From DASWJZ01 sp038211615 (GTDB lineage Bacteria; Pseudomonadota; Alphaproteobacteria; Rhizobiales; Afifellaceae), in the NCBI GenBank assembly GCA_038211615.1, contig JBBQVL010000054.1:1-30859 (forward strand): DNA of 30,859 nt, in the 5' to 3' direction. Of the stretch, positions 23,291 through 29,950 are shown piece after piece. Within the stretch, counting starts at the first letter, position 1; every line of letters starts with the position of its first letter. The notes beneath the pieces were generated by a model. The model was not told where the DNA came from, made no database searches, and saw nothing but the letters and a program-made list of their open reading frames with translations. The position numbers and the translations under genes were made by a program.

Positions 23291-24535
23291 ATGTCCGAGA
23301 CCATCGACGTCGTTGAGCGGGGAATGCGGGACTATCCGTCGCTTCCAGAGATGCTGCCGGAAGGCAGGCGTCGTTCGGCGAGCGGCGAGGTCGCGCTGGC
23401 GGACGGATGCTACTTCGTAGCTTACGGGTTGGAGGGGATCGATCCGTTCTTCGTCGGGACGCTGCGCATCGACACGCGATCGGGGGAGCTGGCGGCGAGT
23501 GGCGATCTCTACACTTTCTCCTTTTCGGGCGAAACGGAGCCACCCCTCGTCGGACAGGTGTCTCCGCCCGGACCCGGGATTCCGATCTTTCCGATTGCCG
23601 ACTACAGCTACTATCTCCGCGTTACGCAGATCGAGATGACCGCGAGCGGCTTCACGCTCTCCTTCGAGGCGAGCCGCTATATCGCCGCGGTCATTCACGG
23701 GCTTGACGGCAACGACAGCTCGCGATGGTGGCCGCAAGGCGTCTTCACGGCACAGATGACCGCGGCCGAAACCGCTCCGCCGGGACACCCGAGGCCCGAG
23801 CTGTTCTTCGTCGGTACGGTTGCCAACGAAGAGAGCAACACGATCGGCGCGATCCAGATCGGCTTTGTATCGCCGCTCCTGCGCAGGGCGACGATCGAGA
23901 TGGACAGCGTCCCGGAGTCCGAGCCGCCTCTCGACAACGGCGATGGCGTGAGCTGGGAAACCATCTTCAATGGTTTTGGCTGGGAGGCGAAAATCATCGT
24001 CAGCGACCACGACATCGCCAAGAAAGATGGACCCGTCTGGAGCGGAGAAGAGGCACGGGCGGCAATGGTCGCCCACCGCGACAACGCCGATCTCGATGCG
24101 GAATGGCGCTACCACATGCTCGTGGGCCAGCTCATCATCTTCATGAACGCCGAACAGCGAGGGGCAATGTATGACCTCGCGAGGCGAGAAGGCGTCTTCC
24201 TATCGTCCCACTATGTCTTCGCAGCGGACCAACCGCGATGGGGACCGCTGAGAGGACAACACGCCTACACTTCTGCGGCGACATTCTTCCGCACCGCCGT
24301 GCACGAAACGGGTCATGCCATGGGTCTGGGGCACAACAGAGCCGGCGTGAATATCATGAGGCCTACGGACGGTATCGCGGATGCCGCTTCCGGGGACCTA
24401 CCATTTCCAAAAAATATCGCATGGTCCTTCGCACCGGACGACGAACACAGGCTCCGGCACTGGCCGGATGTAATCGTGCGCCCGGGAGGCGCCGCACTCG
24501 ACGTCGGACTTGCCGCTCCCCTTGCCGGCGCGTGA
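23291..24535 (+). CDS. Metzincin-type zinc metalloprotease-like protein, unassigned family
   Basis: This 414-residue protein is preceded by GGGGAGGAA. The C-terminal domain has a complete metzincin signature HETGHAMGLGH (His338, Glu339, His342, His348) followed by a Met-turn-like NIM at 354-356. This shows a zinc endopeptidase fold, most like matrixin or archaemetzincin-type domains. The N-terminal 230 residues are rich in beta strands, with two similar stretches (FFVGTLRID about 53-61 and FFVGTVANE about 172-180), perhaps repeated beta domains. No signal peptide or membrane segment is visible, which is unusual for a metzincin; export through another system or cytoplasmic action are both open. 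No inhibitor or secretion gene adjoins it. Confidence 0.75.
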   Translation: MSETIDVVERGMRDYPSLPEMLPEGRRRSASGEVALADGCYFVAYGLEGIDPFFVGTLRIDTRSGELAASGDLYTFSFSGETEPPLVGQVSPPGPGIPIFPIADYSYYLRVTQIEMTASGFTLSFEASRYIAAVIHGLDGNDSSRWWPQGVFTAQMTAAETAPPGHPRPELFFVGTVANEESNTIGAIQIGFVSPLLRRATIEMDSVPESEPPLDNGDGVSWETIFNGFGWEAKIIVSDHDIAKKDGPVWSGEEARAAMVAHRDNADLDAEWRYHMLVGQLIIFMNAEQRGAMYDLARREGVFLSSHYVFAADQPRWGPLRGQHAYTSAATFFRTAVHETGHAMGLGHNRAGVNIMRPTDGIADAASGDLPFPKNIAWSFAPDDEHRLRHWPDVIVRPGGAALDVGLAAPLAGA

Positions 24536-24542
24536 CCCGCGC

Positions 24543-24713
24543 TCAGGCGGCGCGGGCAGCGCGCCTTGCGGGCTTGCGGGACGTGCGCTTCGGCGCGGTT
24601 CGCTTGGCGTGAGCCATGACCTTGGCCGGGGCCGGTTCGTCATCGGCGGCGATCCGGTCATAAATCTTCTTGCCGATCCACCCGAGGATAAGCGCCTTCA
24701 ATATCTTTCCCAT
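24543..24713 (-). CDS. Small basic protein with hydrophobic N-terminus
   Basis: This 56-residue gene is too short for many gene finders. The ATG (complement 24711-24713) follows a strong GGGAGGTGGCT Shine-Dalgarno. The N-terminus (MGKILKALILGWIGKKIYDRI) is amphipathic or membrane-associated. The rest is very basic and Ala-rich (KRTAPKRTSRKPARRAARAA), like a histone H1-type or nucleic-acid-binding tail. It ends 7 bp from the convergent metzincin stop. Function is unknown. A longer open frame that runs through it from 25112 on the minus strand is a shadow of the next gene. Confidence 0.65.
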   Translation of the reverse strand: MGKILKALILGWIGKKIYDRIAADDEPAPAKVMAHAKRTAPKRTSRKPARRAARAA

Positions 24714-24819
24714 AGCCACCTCCCGGCGATGCAACGTGGCTTGGAAACGCTGCACCCCGATTGGTGTTCCCGCCCTGCGATGGCGGAGGCCCTCGCGCAC
24801 CTGTCGGCGCGAAGCGAGG

Positions 24820-25056
24820 CTACTTTCCTGCGGCCTTGCGAAGCGCCGCGTTGATGCGGTCCTGCCAGCCCGCCCCACCCGCCTGGAAATGCTCCAGCAC
24901 GTCGCTATCAATGCGGAGCGAGACAACCTCCCTGGCGCCGGGAATCGCAGGCGGCGGCGCAGAATCCGCCGACTTCGTGGTCGCGGACTTGAATGCCGCC
25001 TCGGCCCGCTCGCGCGGATCCATGATTCGCCTGGTCCGATCTGGTGGTTTTGCCAT
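24820..25056 (-). CDS. BrnA-like antitoxin family protein, apparently without BrnT
   Basis: This 78-residue protein starts at the ATG whose complement is at 25054-25056, with GAGGG close upstream. The C-terminal block VSLRIDSDVLEHFQAGGAGWQDRINAALRKAAG is the ribbon-helix-helix-like signature of BrnA antitoxins. The N-terminal part is basic and Ala/Pro-rich. BrnA normally neutralises the ribonuclease BrnT, whose gene lies directly upstream of brnA. No BrnT frame is seen in the 234 bp upstream on the minus strand, so this is an orphan, perhaps acting as a transcriptional regulator or antitoxin for a distant partner. Start ATG at residue 12 is an alternative. Confidence 0.8.
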   Translation of the reverse strand: MAKPPDRTRRIMDPRERAEAAFKSATTKSADSAPPPAIPGAREVVSLRIDSDVLEHFQAGGAGWQDRINAALRKAAGK

Positions 25057-25290
25057 GAGCCCTCGGTTGGTCCGAGTGAGGAAGGTGGTGATTTGAGCCA
25101 GCGCAATGACACCAGCCTGGGCGATGTCGAAGCGTGGCTGGCGGTGAATCTAGCCGAGACAGCCTACCATGTCTCCCGCAGACTCCAGAGGAATCAGTTC
25201 GCCGGCAAAATAGTAACAAATTCCTGTCTAACTTCTTTCATTCGCCGGGCTGGGGATCCACCTAACCTCTTCACGGCACGGAGACCAAGA

Positions 25291-25704
25291 ATGTTCATTC
25301 CCCACGGCACCCTCGTCGCAGTCCTCGACGGACGCGCCCTGAAGCTGCACCGCAACAGCGGCGAGGAGACGCATCCGAAGCTGACGCCCCTCCCCGTGCC
25401 GACGCTCGCCGGCCATGGCGGGGATGCCGGCAAGGGGCACCGGTCGAGTAGCGCCAATCCCGATCATCACACCGCCGAAGAGGACTGCTTCCTCGCCGCC
25501 GTTGCAGACTGGCTTAACGGCCAGGCGGTAGCGGGGAAGATCGAACACCTGGTCGTTGTCGCCCCGCCGCGGGCTCTCGGTGAGCTTCGCCGCCACTATC
25601 ACAAGCCGCTCGCGGAAAAGGTTCTGCTCGAGCTTCACAAGGATCTGACGGACAGACCGCTCGCAGAGCTGGAGGCCGCTCTGGTTCATGCAAAAGCCTC
25701 TTAG
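25291..25704 (+). CDS. Host attachment family protein
   Basis: This 137-residue protein starts at ATG 25291, with CGGAGA nine bases upstream. It matches the family named 'protein required for attachment to host cells' (Pfam host_attach): MFIPHGTLVAVLDGRALKLHRN, a central HHTAEEDCFLAAVADWLN, then IEHLVVVAPPRALGELRRHYHKPLAEKVLLELHKDL and a C-terminal LEAALVHA. The fold is related to release-factor-like (baeRF) domains. The name derives from a rhizobial/agrobacterial attachment phenotype; the biochemical role is not established. The gene overlaps the HipA-like kinase by 17 bp. In frame upstream there is a TTG at 25093 with a strong AAGGTGG, but I consider the ATG to be the real start. Confidence 0.85.
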   Translation: MFIPHGTLVAVLDGRALKLHRNSGEETHPKLTPLPVPTLAGHGGDAGKGHRSSSANPDHHTAEEDCFLAAVADWLNGQAVAGKIEHLVVVAPPRALGELRRHYHKPLAEKVLLELHKDLTDRPLAELEAALVHAKAS

Positions 25705-26452
25705 CGACAGCAGCTGGAGATCCGGGCGGCCTTCGGGCGCCGAGACGATCGGGCGGCTGCGCGAGGTCATCCGCACGAGCAGCACCGCGCCGGCGATCGT
25801 CGAGACACGCGACGGCAACGTCTTCGTGCTGAAGCTCGTGGGCGCCGGAGCCGGGCCACGCGGTCTTTTGACCGAGTTCTTGGCGACAGGACTGGCGCAA
25901 TGCATCGGCCTCGCCGTGCCGCCAGCGCGTCCACTGTTTTTGCCGGAGAATTTCCCCTGGCAGGTCGGCACGGATGAATTCGACGACATGCTGCAGCGAA
26001 GCTACGGCTGGAATCTCGGGATAGCCTACATCCCCGATTCAGAGGCGCTCCGCCCCGAGGACCTCGCGGATCTGCCGCTGGATTTTCAGGCGCACCTCGC
26101 CTTTGTTGACCGGCTGCTGCAGAACGTCGATCGCACCAGGAAGAACCCGAACATCCTCCGAAGCCCGCAGGGCCCCTTCGCCATCGACTTCGGCTCCTGC
26201 CTGTTCCTGAACCGCATCGCCGCGAAGCGCGCGACCTTTCCGTTCTCGCTGCCAGCGACCCACTTCCTTGCCGGCACGCCGCGCGCAGCCGCTTCCCCGG
26301 ACCTCGGCAGCAAAGCGATAAGCGCGGCTATCGACGCCGTGCCGGGCCTCGTCGAGGCGGCTCCGGCGGAATGGCTGTCGAGCCTTCCGTTCGGGCGCGA
26401 GGAGCTGGTTTGGCGGCTCGTCCGCTACCTCGAAGCGTTCTCCGTCCGCTGA
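25688..26452 (+). CDS. HipA-like kinase-fold protein
   Basis: This 254-residue protein belongs to the HipA-like kinase family. Visible kinase-like features are the Lys49 in NVFVLKLVGAG (ATP-binding lysine), Glu63 in LLTEFLATGLA, the catalytic-loop-like NVDRTRKNPNIL (Asp148, Asn153, Asn155) and the metal-binding DFG at 167-169 in AIDFGSCLF. The protein is shorter than the classical HipA toxin (about 440 residues), so this is the compact subgroup. No HipB-like helix-turn-helix partner is adjacent. It starts inside the end of the host attachment gene (17-bp overlap), so the two are translationally coupled. Substrates are unknown. A persistence toxin role cannot be assumed. Confidence 0.8.
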   Translation: MQKPLSDSSWRSGRPSGAETIGRLREVIRTSSTAPAIVETRDGNVFVLKLVGAGAGPRGLLTEFLATGLAQCIGLAVPPARPLFLPENFPWQVGTDEFDDMLQRSYGWNLGIAYIPDSEALRPEDLADLPLDFQAHLAFVDRLLQNVDRTRKNPNILRSPQGPFAIDFGSCLFLNRIAAKRATFPFSLPATHFLAGTPRAAASPDLGSKAISAAIDAVPGLVEAAPAEWLSSLPFGREELVWRLVRYLEAFSVR

Positions 26453-26538
26453 GCCGGCTAACCGGCCGTGAATGGGTAGACGGCGTCGCCACAACGGGAC
26501 TATGGAACGGCTCAGAACCGATCCTCCAGGCCTCCCCC

Positions 26539-27768
26539 GTGAACAAGCACAGCGCCATCGACGAGAAGAGCGCCGCGACGACCGCTGCCGCCACCGGGAC
26601 GGTGACCGCGATCCTCCTCGCGATCTCGTTCTCCCACATGCTGAACGATACGATCCAGTCGCTCCTGCCGGCCATCTATCCGTTCCTGAAAGACACGTTC
26701 CGCCTGAGCTACACGCAGATCGGCCTGATCACCCTCACCTTCCAGCTGACCGCGTCGCTGCTCCAGCCGGTGGTCGGGATTGTCACCGACCGCCGACCGA
26801 AGCCCTACTCGCTCGCCGTCGGCATGGGCTTCTCGCTCGGCGGCCTGGTCTTCCTTTCGGTGGCTTCGACCTTCGCGGAAATCCTGGTCGCCGCGGCCAT
26901 GATCGGCCTTGGCTCATCGATCTTCCACCCGGAATCCTCGCGCGTCGCGCGGATGGCGTCGGGCGGCCGCTACGGCCTTGCCCAGTCGACCTTCCAGGTC
27001 GGCGGCAATATCGGTTCGGCGCTTGGGCCGCTCGCCGCGGCCTTCATCGTCATCCCGGGCGGCCAGAGCTCGATCGCCTGGTTCTCGCTGGTGGCGCTGC
27101 TTGCGATGGTGGTGCTGTGGAATGTCGGCCGCTGGTACGCAACGCAGATCGCCGGCTACCTCGCCGCGGGCAAGGCGAAGGTCGCGAGCCTGCATGGCCT
27201 CTCTTCGGGACGGGTGAAGGCGTCGATCGCGGTCCTCGTGATCCTGACCTTCTCGAAGTTCTTCTACCTCTCCTGCCTCAGCAGCTATTACACCTTCTTC
27301 CTGATCCATAAGTTCGGCGTGTCGATGCAGGCCTCGCAACTGCATCTCTTCGTCTATCTGGCGGCGGTGGCGGCGGGGACTTTCTTCGGCGGACCGCTTG
27401 GAGACCGCTTCGGACGGAAGCTCGTCATCTGGTTTTCGATCCTCGGCGCATTGCCGTTCGCGCTGCTCCTCCCCTACGCGGACCTTTTCTGGACAGCCGC
27501 GCTGTCGGTCGCCATCGGCCTCATCATGGCGACGGCCTTCTCCACGATCGTGGTCTTCGCGCAGGAACTTGTGCCGGGGCGGGTCGGGATGATCTCCGGG
27601 ATCTTCTTTGGGATCGCCTTCGGCATGGGCGGCATCGGAGCGGCGGTGCTCGGGCGGCTCGCCGATGCGACCAGCATCGAGTTCGTCTTCAAGTTCTGTT
27701 CGTTCATCCCGGCAATCGGGCTTCTCACCGTCTTCCTTCCTGACCTGCGGCGGCCGAGGCCTGCCTGA
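26539..27768 (+). CDS. fsr: MFS exporter, fosmidomycin-resistance (Fsr) family
   Basis: The start is GTG 26539 (VNKHSAIDEK), giving 409 residues, the length of E. coli Fsr; the in-frame ATG at 26371 lies inside the preceding gene. Twelve hydrophobic segments are visible. Sequence blocks match Fsr closely: SHMLNDTIQSLLPAIYP, IGLITLTFQLTASLLQPVVG, GSSIFHPESSRVARMASGGR, FSKFFYLSCLSSYYTFFL, and FGMGGIGAAVLG. It would export small compounds by proton antiport across the inner membrane; the physiological substrate in this organism is unknown. It starts 87 bp after the HipA-like gene and about 90 bp before the CFA-synthase gene. Confidence 0.92.
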   Translation: MNKHSAIDEKSAATTAAATGTVTAILLAISFSHMLNDTIQSLLPAIYPFLKDTFRLSYTQIGLITLTFQLTASLLQPVVGIVTDRRPKPYSLAVGMGFSLGGLVFLSVASTFAEILVAAAMIGLGSSIFHPESSRVARMASGGRYGLAQSTFQVGGNIGSALGPLAAAFIVIPGGQSSIAWFSLVALLAMVVLWNVGRWYATQIAGYLAAGKAKVASLHGLSSGRVKASIAVLVILTFSKFFYLSCLSSYYTFFLIHKFGVSMQASQLHLFVYLAAVAAGTFFGGPLGDRFGRKLVIWFSILGALPFALLLPYADLFWTAALSVAIGLIMATAFSTIVVFAQELVPGRVGMISGIFFGIAFGMGGIGAAVLGRLADATSIEFVFKFCSFIPAIGLLTVFLPDLRRPRPA

Positions 27769-27785
27769 GGCTTCGTGAAGAACCG

Positions 27786-27801
27786 GGCTACCGGGGTAGC
27801 C
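27786..27801 (+). terminator. Possible weak terminator hairpin after the Fsr gene
   Basis: GGCTAC and GTAGCC (27786-27791 and 27796-27801) form a 6-bp stem with a CGGG loop, 18 bases after the exporter stop. No T-run follows, so intrinsic termination is doubtful. Confidence 0.25.
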
Positions 27802-27856
27802 AGCCGCCGTCAGGACACGACTTGCAAAAAGAGACGCCGCCGCCGCATCTGAGCGC

Positions 27857-29086
27857 ATGGAATCTCTCGTCACAGCGGCCCTTTCGCGACTGATCCGGAC
27901 AGGCGCCCTGAGCGTCACCTTCGCTTCCGGCCGAACCCGAGTGTTCGGAGACGCGACAGAACCTCCCGTGGCAATCCGCTTCGCGGAAAAGAAGGCGCAA
28001 TGGGCAATCGCACTCGACCCGGCGCTGAAGCTCGGCGAGCTTTTCATGGACGGCAGGCTCATCGTCGAGACCGGGTCGATCTACGATCTCGTGTCGCTGA
28101 TGAAGCGGAACGGCCTCCGTCGCTTGAGGGCGCCGCACATCGCACTGACGGCGTTCTACCGCACGGCGCGGGCAAGGTTCGCGCAGGCGGTCACGCCGGA
28201 AGGTGCACGGCAGAACGTGGCCCACCACTACGATCTGGAAGCCGGGCTCTTCGAGCTCTTCCTCGATGCCGATCGCCAGTATTCTTGCGCCTATTTCGAG
28301 ACGCCGGAGCAGAGTCTCGATGACGCGCAACGCGCCAAGCAACGGCACATCGCCGCCAAGCTCCTGCTCGAACCGGGACTGCGCGTGCTCGATATCGGTT
28401 CCGGATGGGGCGGTCTCGCGCTCTATCTCGCGGAGATCGCCGATGTGGAGGTCACCGGAATCACGCTCTCGACCGAGCAGCTTGCGATCGCAAAGAAGCG
28501 TGCCAGCGAGAGAGGACTCACGGACCGGGTCAGCTTCCGCCTGGAAGATTACCGGCGGATCAAGGAGCGCTTCGACCGCATCGTTTCTGTCGGCATGTTC
28601 GAGCATGTCGGACGGCGAAATTTTCCGGAGTTCTTCGCAACCGCGGCGGCTCTGCTCGACCGCGAGACCGGCGTCATGCTGCTTCACTCCATCGGCCGGA
28701 CGAAGCCGGCCTTCCTGAACCAGCCTTTCGTGGAAAAATACATCTTCCCCGGCGGCTACATCCCGGCGCTGTCGGAAGTGCTGCCGGCGGTCGAAAAAGC
28801 CGGATTGCTGGTGAAGGACATCGAAATCCTTCCGATGCACTATGCCTGGACGCTGCGCGCCTGGCGTGAGCGCTTTCTCGCCAACCGGGAGCGCGCGGTC
28901 GCGCTCTACGACGAGCGCTTCTGCCGGATGTGGGAGTTCTATCTCGCGACATCCGAGGCGGCGTTCCGGCACGATCGGATGTTCGTTTTCCAGTTGCAGC
29001 TTGCGCGGAACCAGGATGCGGTCCCGTTCCGGCGCGGCTACATCGAGAAGGCGGAGGAATATCTCCGCTCGCCAAAGGCCCGATAG
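27857..29086 (+). CDS. Cyclopropane-fatty-acyl-phospholipid synthase family methyltransferase
   Basis: This 409-residue protein transfers a methylene group from S-adenosylmethionine to the double bond of membrane phospholipid acyl chains. It has an N-terminal domain (about 1-110), the block AHHYDLEAGLFELFLDADRQYSCAYF (123-147), the SAM-binding loop VLDIGSGWGG (177-186), the GITLSTEQLAIAKKRA stretch and the active-site MFEHVG (247-252), all as in CFA synthases. The C-terminal half contains FLNQPFVEKYIFPGGYIPALSEVLP. Several CFA paralogues occur in rhizobia, some acting on other lipids, so I do not assign the symbol cfa. The Shine-Dalgarno before ATG 27857 is weak. Confidence 0.92.
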   Translation: MESLVTAALSRLIRTGALSVTFASGRTRVFGDATEPPVAIRFAEKKAQWAIALDPALKLGELFMDGRLIVETGSIYDLVSLMKRNGLRRLRAPHIALTAFYRTARARFAQAVTPEGARQNVAHHYDLEAGLFELFLDADRQYSCAYFETPEQSLDDAQRAKQRHIAAKLLLEPGLRVLDIGSGWGGLALYLAEIADVEVTGITLSTEQLAIAKKRASERGLTDRVSFRLEDYRRIKERFDRIVSVGMFEHVGRRNFPEFFATAAALLDRETGVMLLHSIGRTKPAFLNQPFVEKYIFPGGYIPALSEVLPAVEKAGLLVKDIEILPMHYAWTLRAWRERFLANRERAVALYDERFCRMWEFYLATSEAAFRHDRMFVFQLQLARNQDAVPFRRGYIEKAEEYLRSPKAR

Positions 29087-29101
29087 CGAGGGGAGGAACG
29101 G

Positions 29102-29827
29102 ATGGAGTTTCAAGGTAGGCGGGTGCTTGTGACAGGCGCCGGCAAGGGGATCGGCCGTTCGGTAGTGGAGCGGCTGGTGACCGAGGGCGCCGAGGTGATC
29201 GCGCTGTCGCGCACCAGGAGCGATCTCGATGCGCTGGAAGCCCAGTTCGGCTGCCGCACCCTGCACTGTGACCTCGCCGACCCGACCGCCACACGCGCCG
29301 CGGCCATCGCCGCGCTGCCGGTCGACCTCCTCGTCAACAACGCCGGCACGACGCAGCTCGACCCCTTTCTCGACGTGAAAGCCGAGACGTTTGACTGGCT
29401 GATGGCCGTCAACGTCCGTGCGCCGATGATCGTGGCGCAGGAGTGCGCGCGCGACATGATCCGGCGCGGCCACAAGGGAGCGATCGTCAACGTCTCCTCC
29501 ATGGCGTCCTTCCAGGGCGTGCCGGAGCACACAGCGTATTGCGCCACCAAGGGCGCGCTCGACGCGATGACGCGCGTGATGGCGGTGGAACTCGGTCCGC
29601 ACGGCATCCGGGTCAACACCGTCAACCCCGTGGTGACGCTGACCCCGATGGCGATCAAGGCGTGGAGCGACCCGGAGAAGGCCAACTCGATGCTGGTCCG
29701 CATTCCGCTCGGCCGCTTCGTGGAACCGGAGGAAGTGGCCGACGCGATCCTCTATCTTCTCAGCCCGCGCGCCTCGATGGTCACGGGATCGTCGCTGCCG
29801 ATCGACGGCGGCTTCCGCGCCCGCTGA
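29102..29827 (+). CDS. SDR family oxidoreductase, L-xylulose/dicarbonyl reductase (DCXR)-like
   Basis: This 241-residue Rossmann-fold enzyme has the cofactor loop TGAGKGIG (11-18), the NNAG motif (79-82) and the catalytic Ser133, Tyr146 and Lys150 (YCATK). Asn104 lies in the MAVNVRA region. The sequence strikingly resembles animal DCXR (GRRVLVTGAGKGIG, VDLLVNNA, GAIVNVSS, GALDAMTRVMAVELGPHGIRVN, IPLGRFVEPEEVADAILYLLS), supporting NADPH-linked reduction of L-xylulose or related carbonyls. GAGGGGAGGAACGG precedes the ATG closely. It follows the CFA-synthase gene by 15 bp, so the two probably share a transcript although a metabolic link is not obvious. Confidence 0.9.
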   Translation: MEFQGRRVLVTGAGKGIGRSVVERLVTEGAEVIALSRTRSDLDALEAQFGCRTLHCDLADPTATRAAAIAALPVDLLVNNAGTTQLDPFLDVKAETFDWLMAVNVRAPMIVAQECARDMIRRGHKGAIVNVSSMASFQGVPEHTAYCATKGALDAMTRVMAVELGPHGIRVNTVNPVVTLTPMAIKAWSDPEKANSMLVRIPLGRFVEPEEVADAILYLLSPRASMVTGSSLPIDGGFRAR

Positions 29828-29852
29828 TCGTTCGGGCCGGGGTTCACGGGCG

Positions 29853-29881
29853 TTGGGATTTCGCAGCTCGCGGACTATATG
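29853..29881 (+). promoter_or_regulatory. Putative promoter of the M3 oligopeptidase gene
   Basis: TTGGGA (29853-29858) and TATATG (29876-29881) are separated by 17 bp, about 70 bases before the ATG. The spacing and -10 fit a sigma-70-like promoter. Identified by eye. Confidence 0.4.
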
Positions 29882-29897
29882 GCTGGAGATACGCCGG

Positions 29898-29941
29898 TCC
29901 GCGTAAGACATCGCGGATCAGGCGACGGCGGCGAAGCCGCC
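29898..29941 (+). other. Two hairpins in the M3 oligopeptidase leader
   Basis: TCCGCG (29898-29903) pairs with CGCGGA (29912-29917), and GGCGGC (29927-29932) pairs with GCCGCC (29936-29941) across a GAA loop. The second ends just before the GGGAG Shine-Dalgarno (29943-29947), so it could influence ribosome access. Confidence 0.4.
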
Positions 29942-29950
29942 CGGGAGAAA

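Noticed and set aside
24543..25112. A 189-codon minus-strand frame joining the BrnA region and the small basic protein
   Set aside because: Its upstream part is out of frame with BrnA and has no domain; only the last 56 codons have a good start.
27788..29911. A 707-codon minus-strand frame opposite the CFA-synthase and SDR genes
   Set aside because: It spans two clear plus-strand genes and has the composition of a GC-driven shadow frame.
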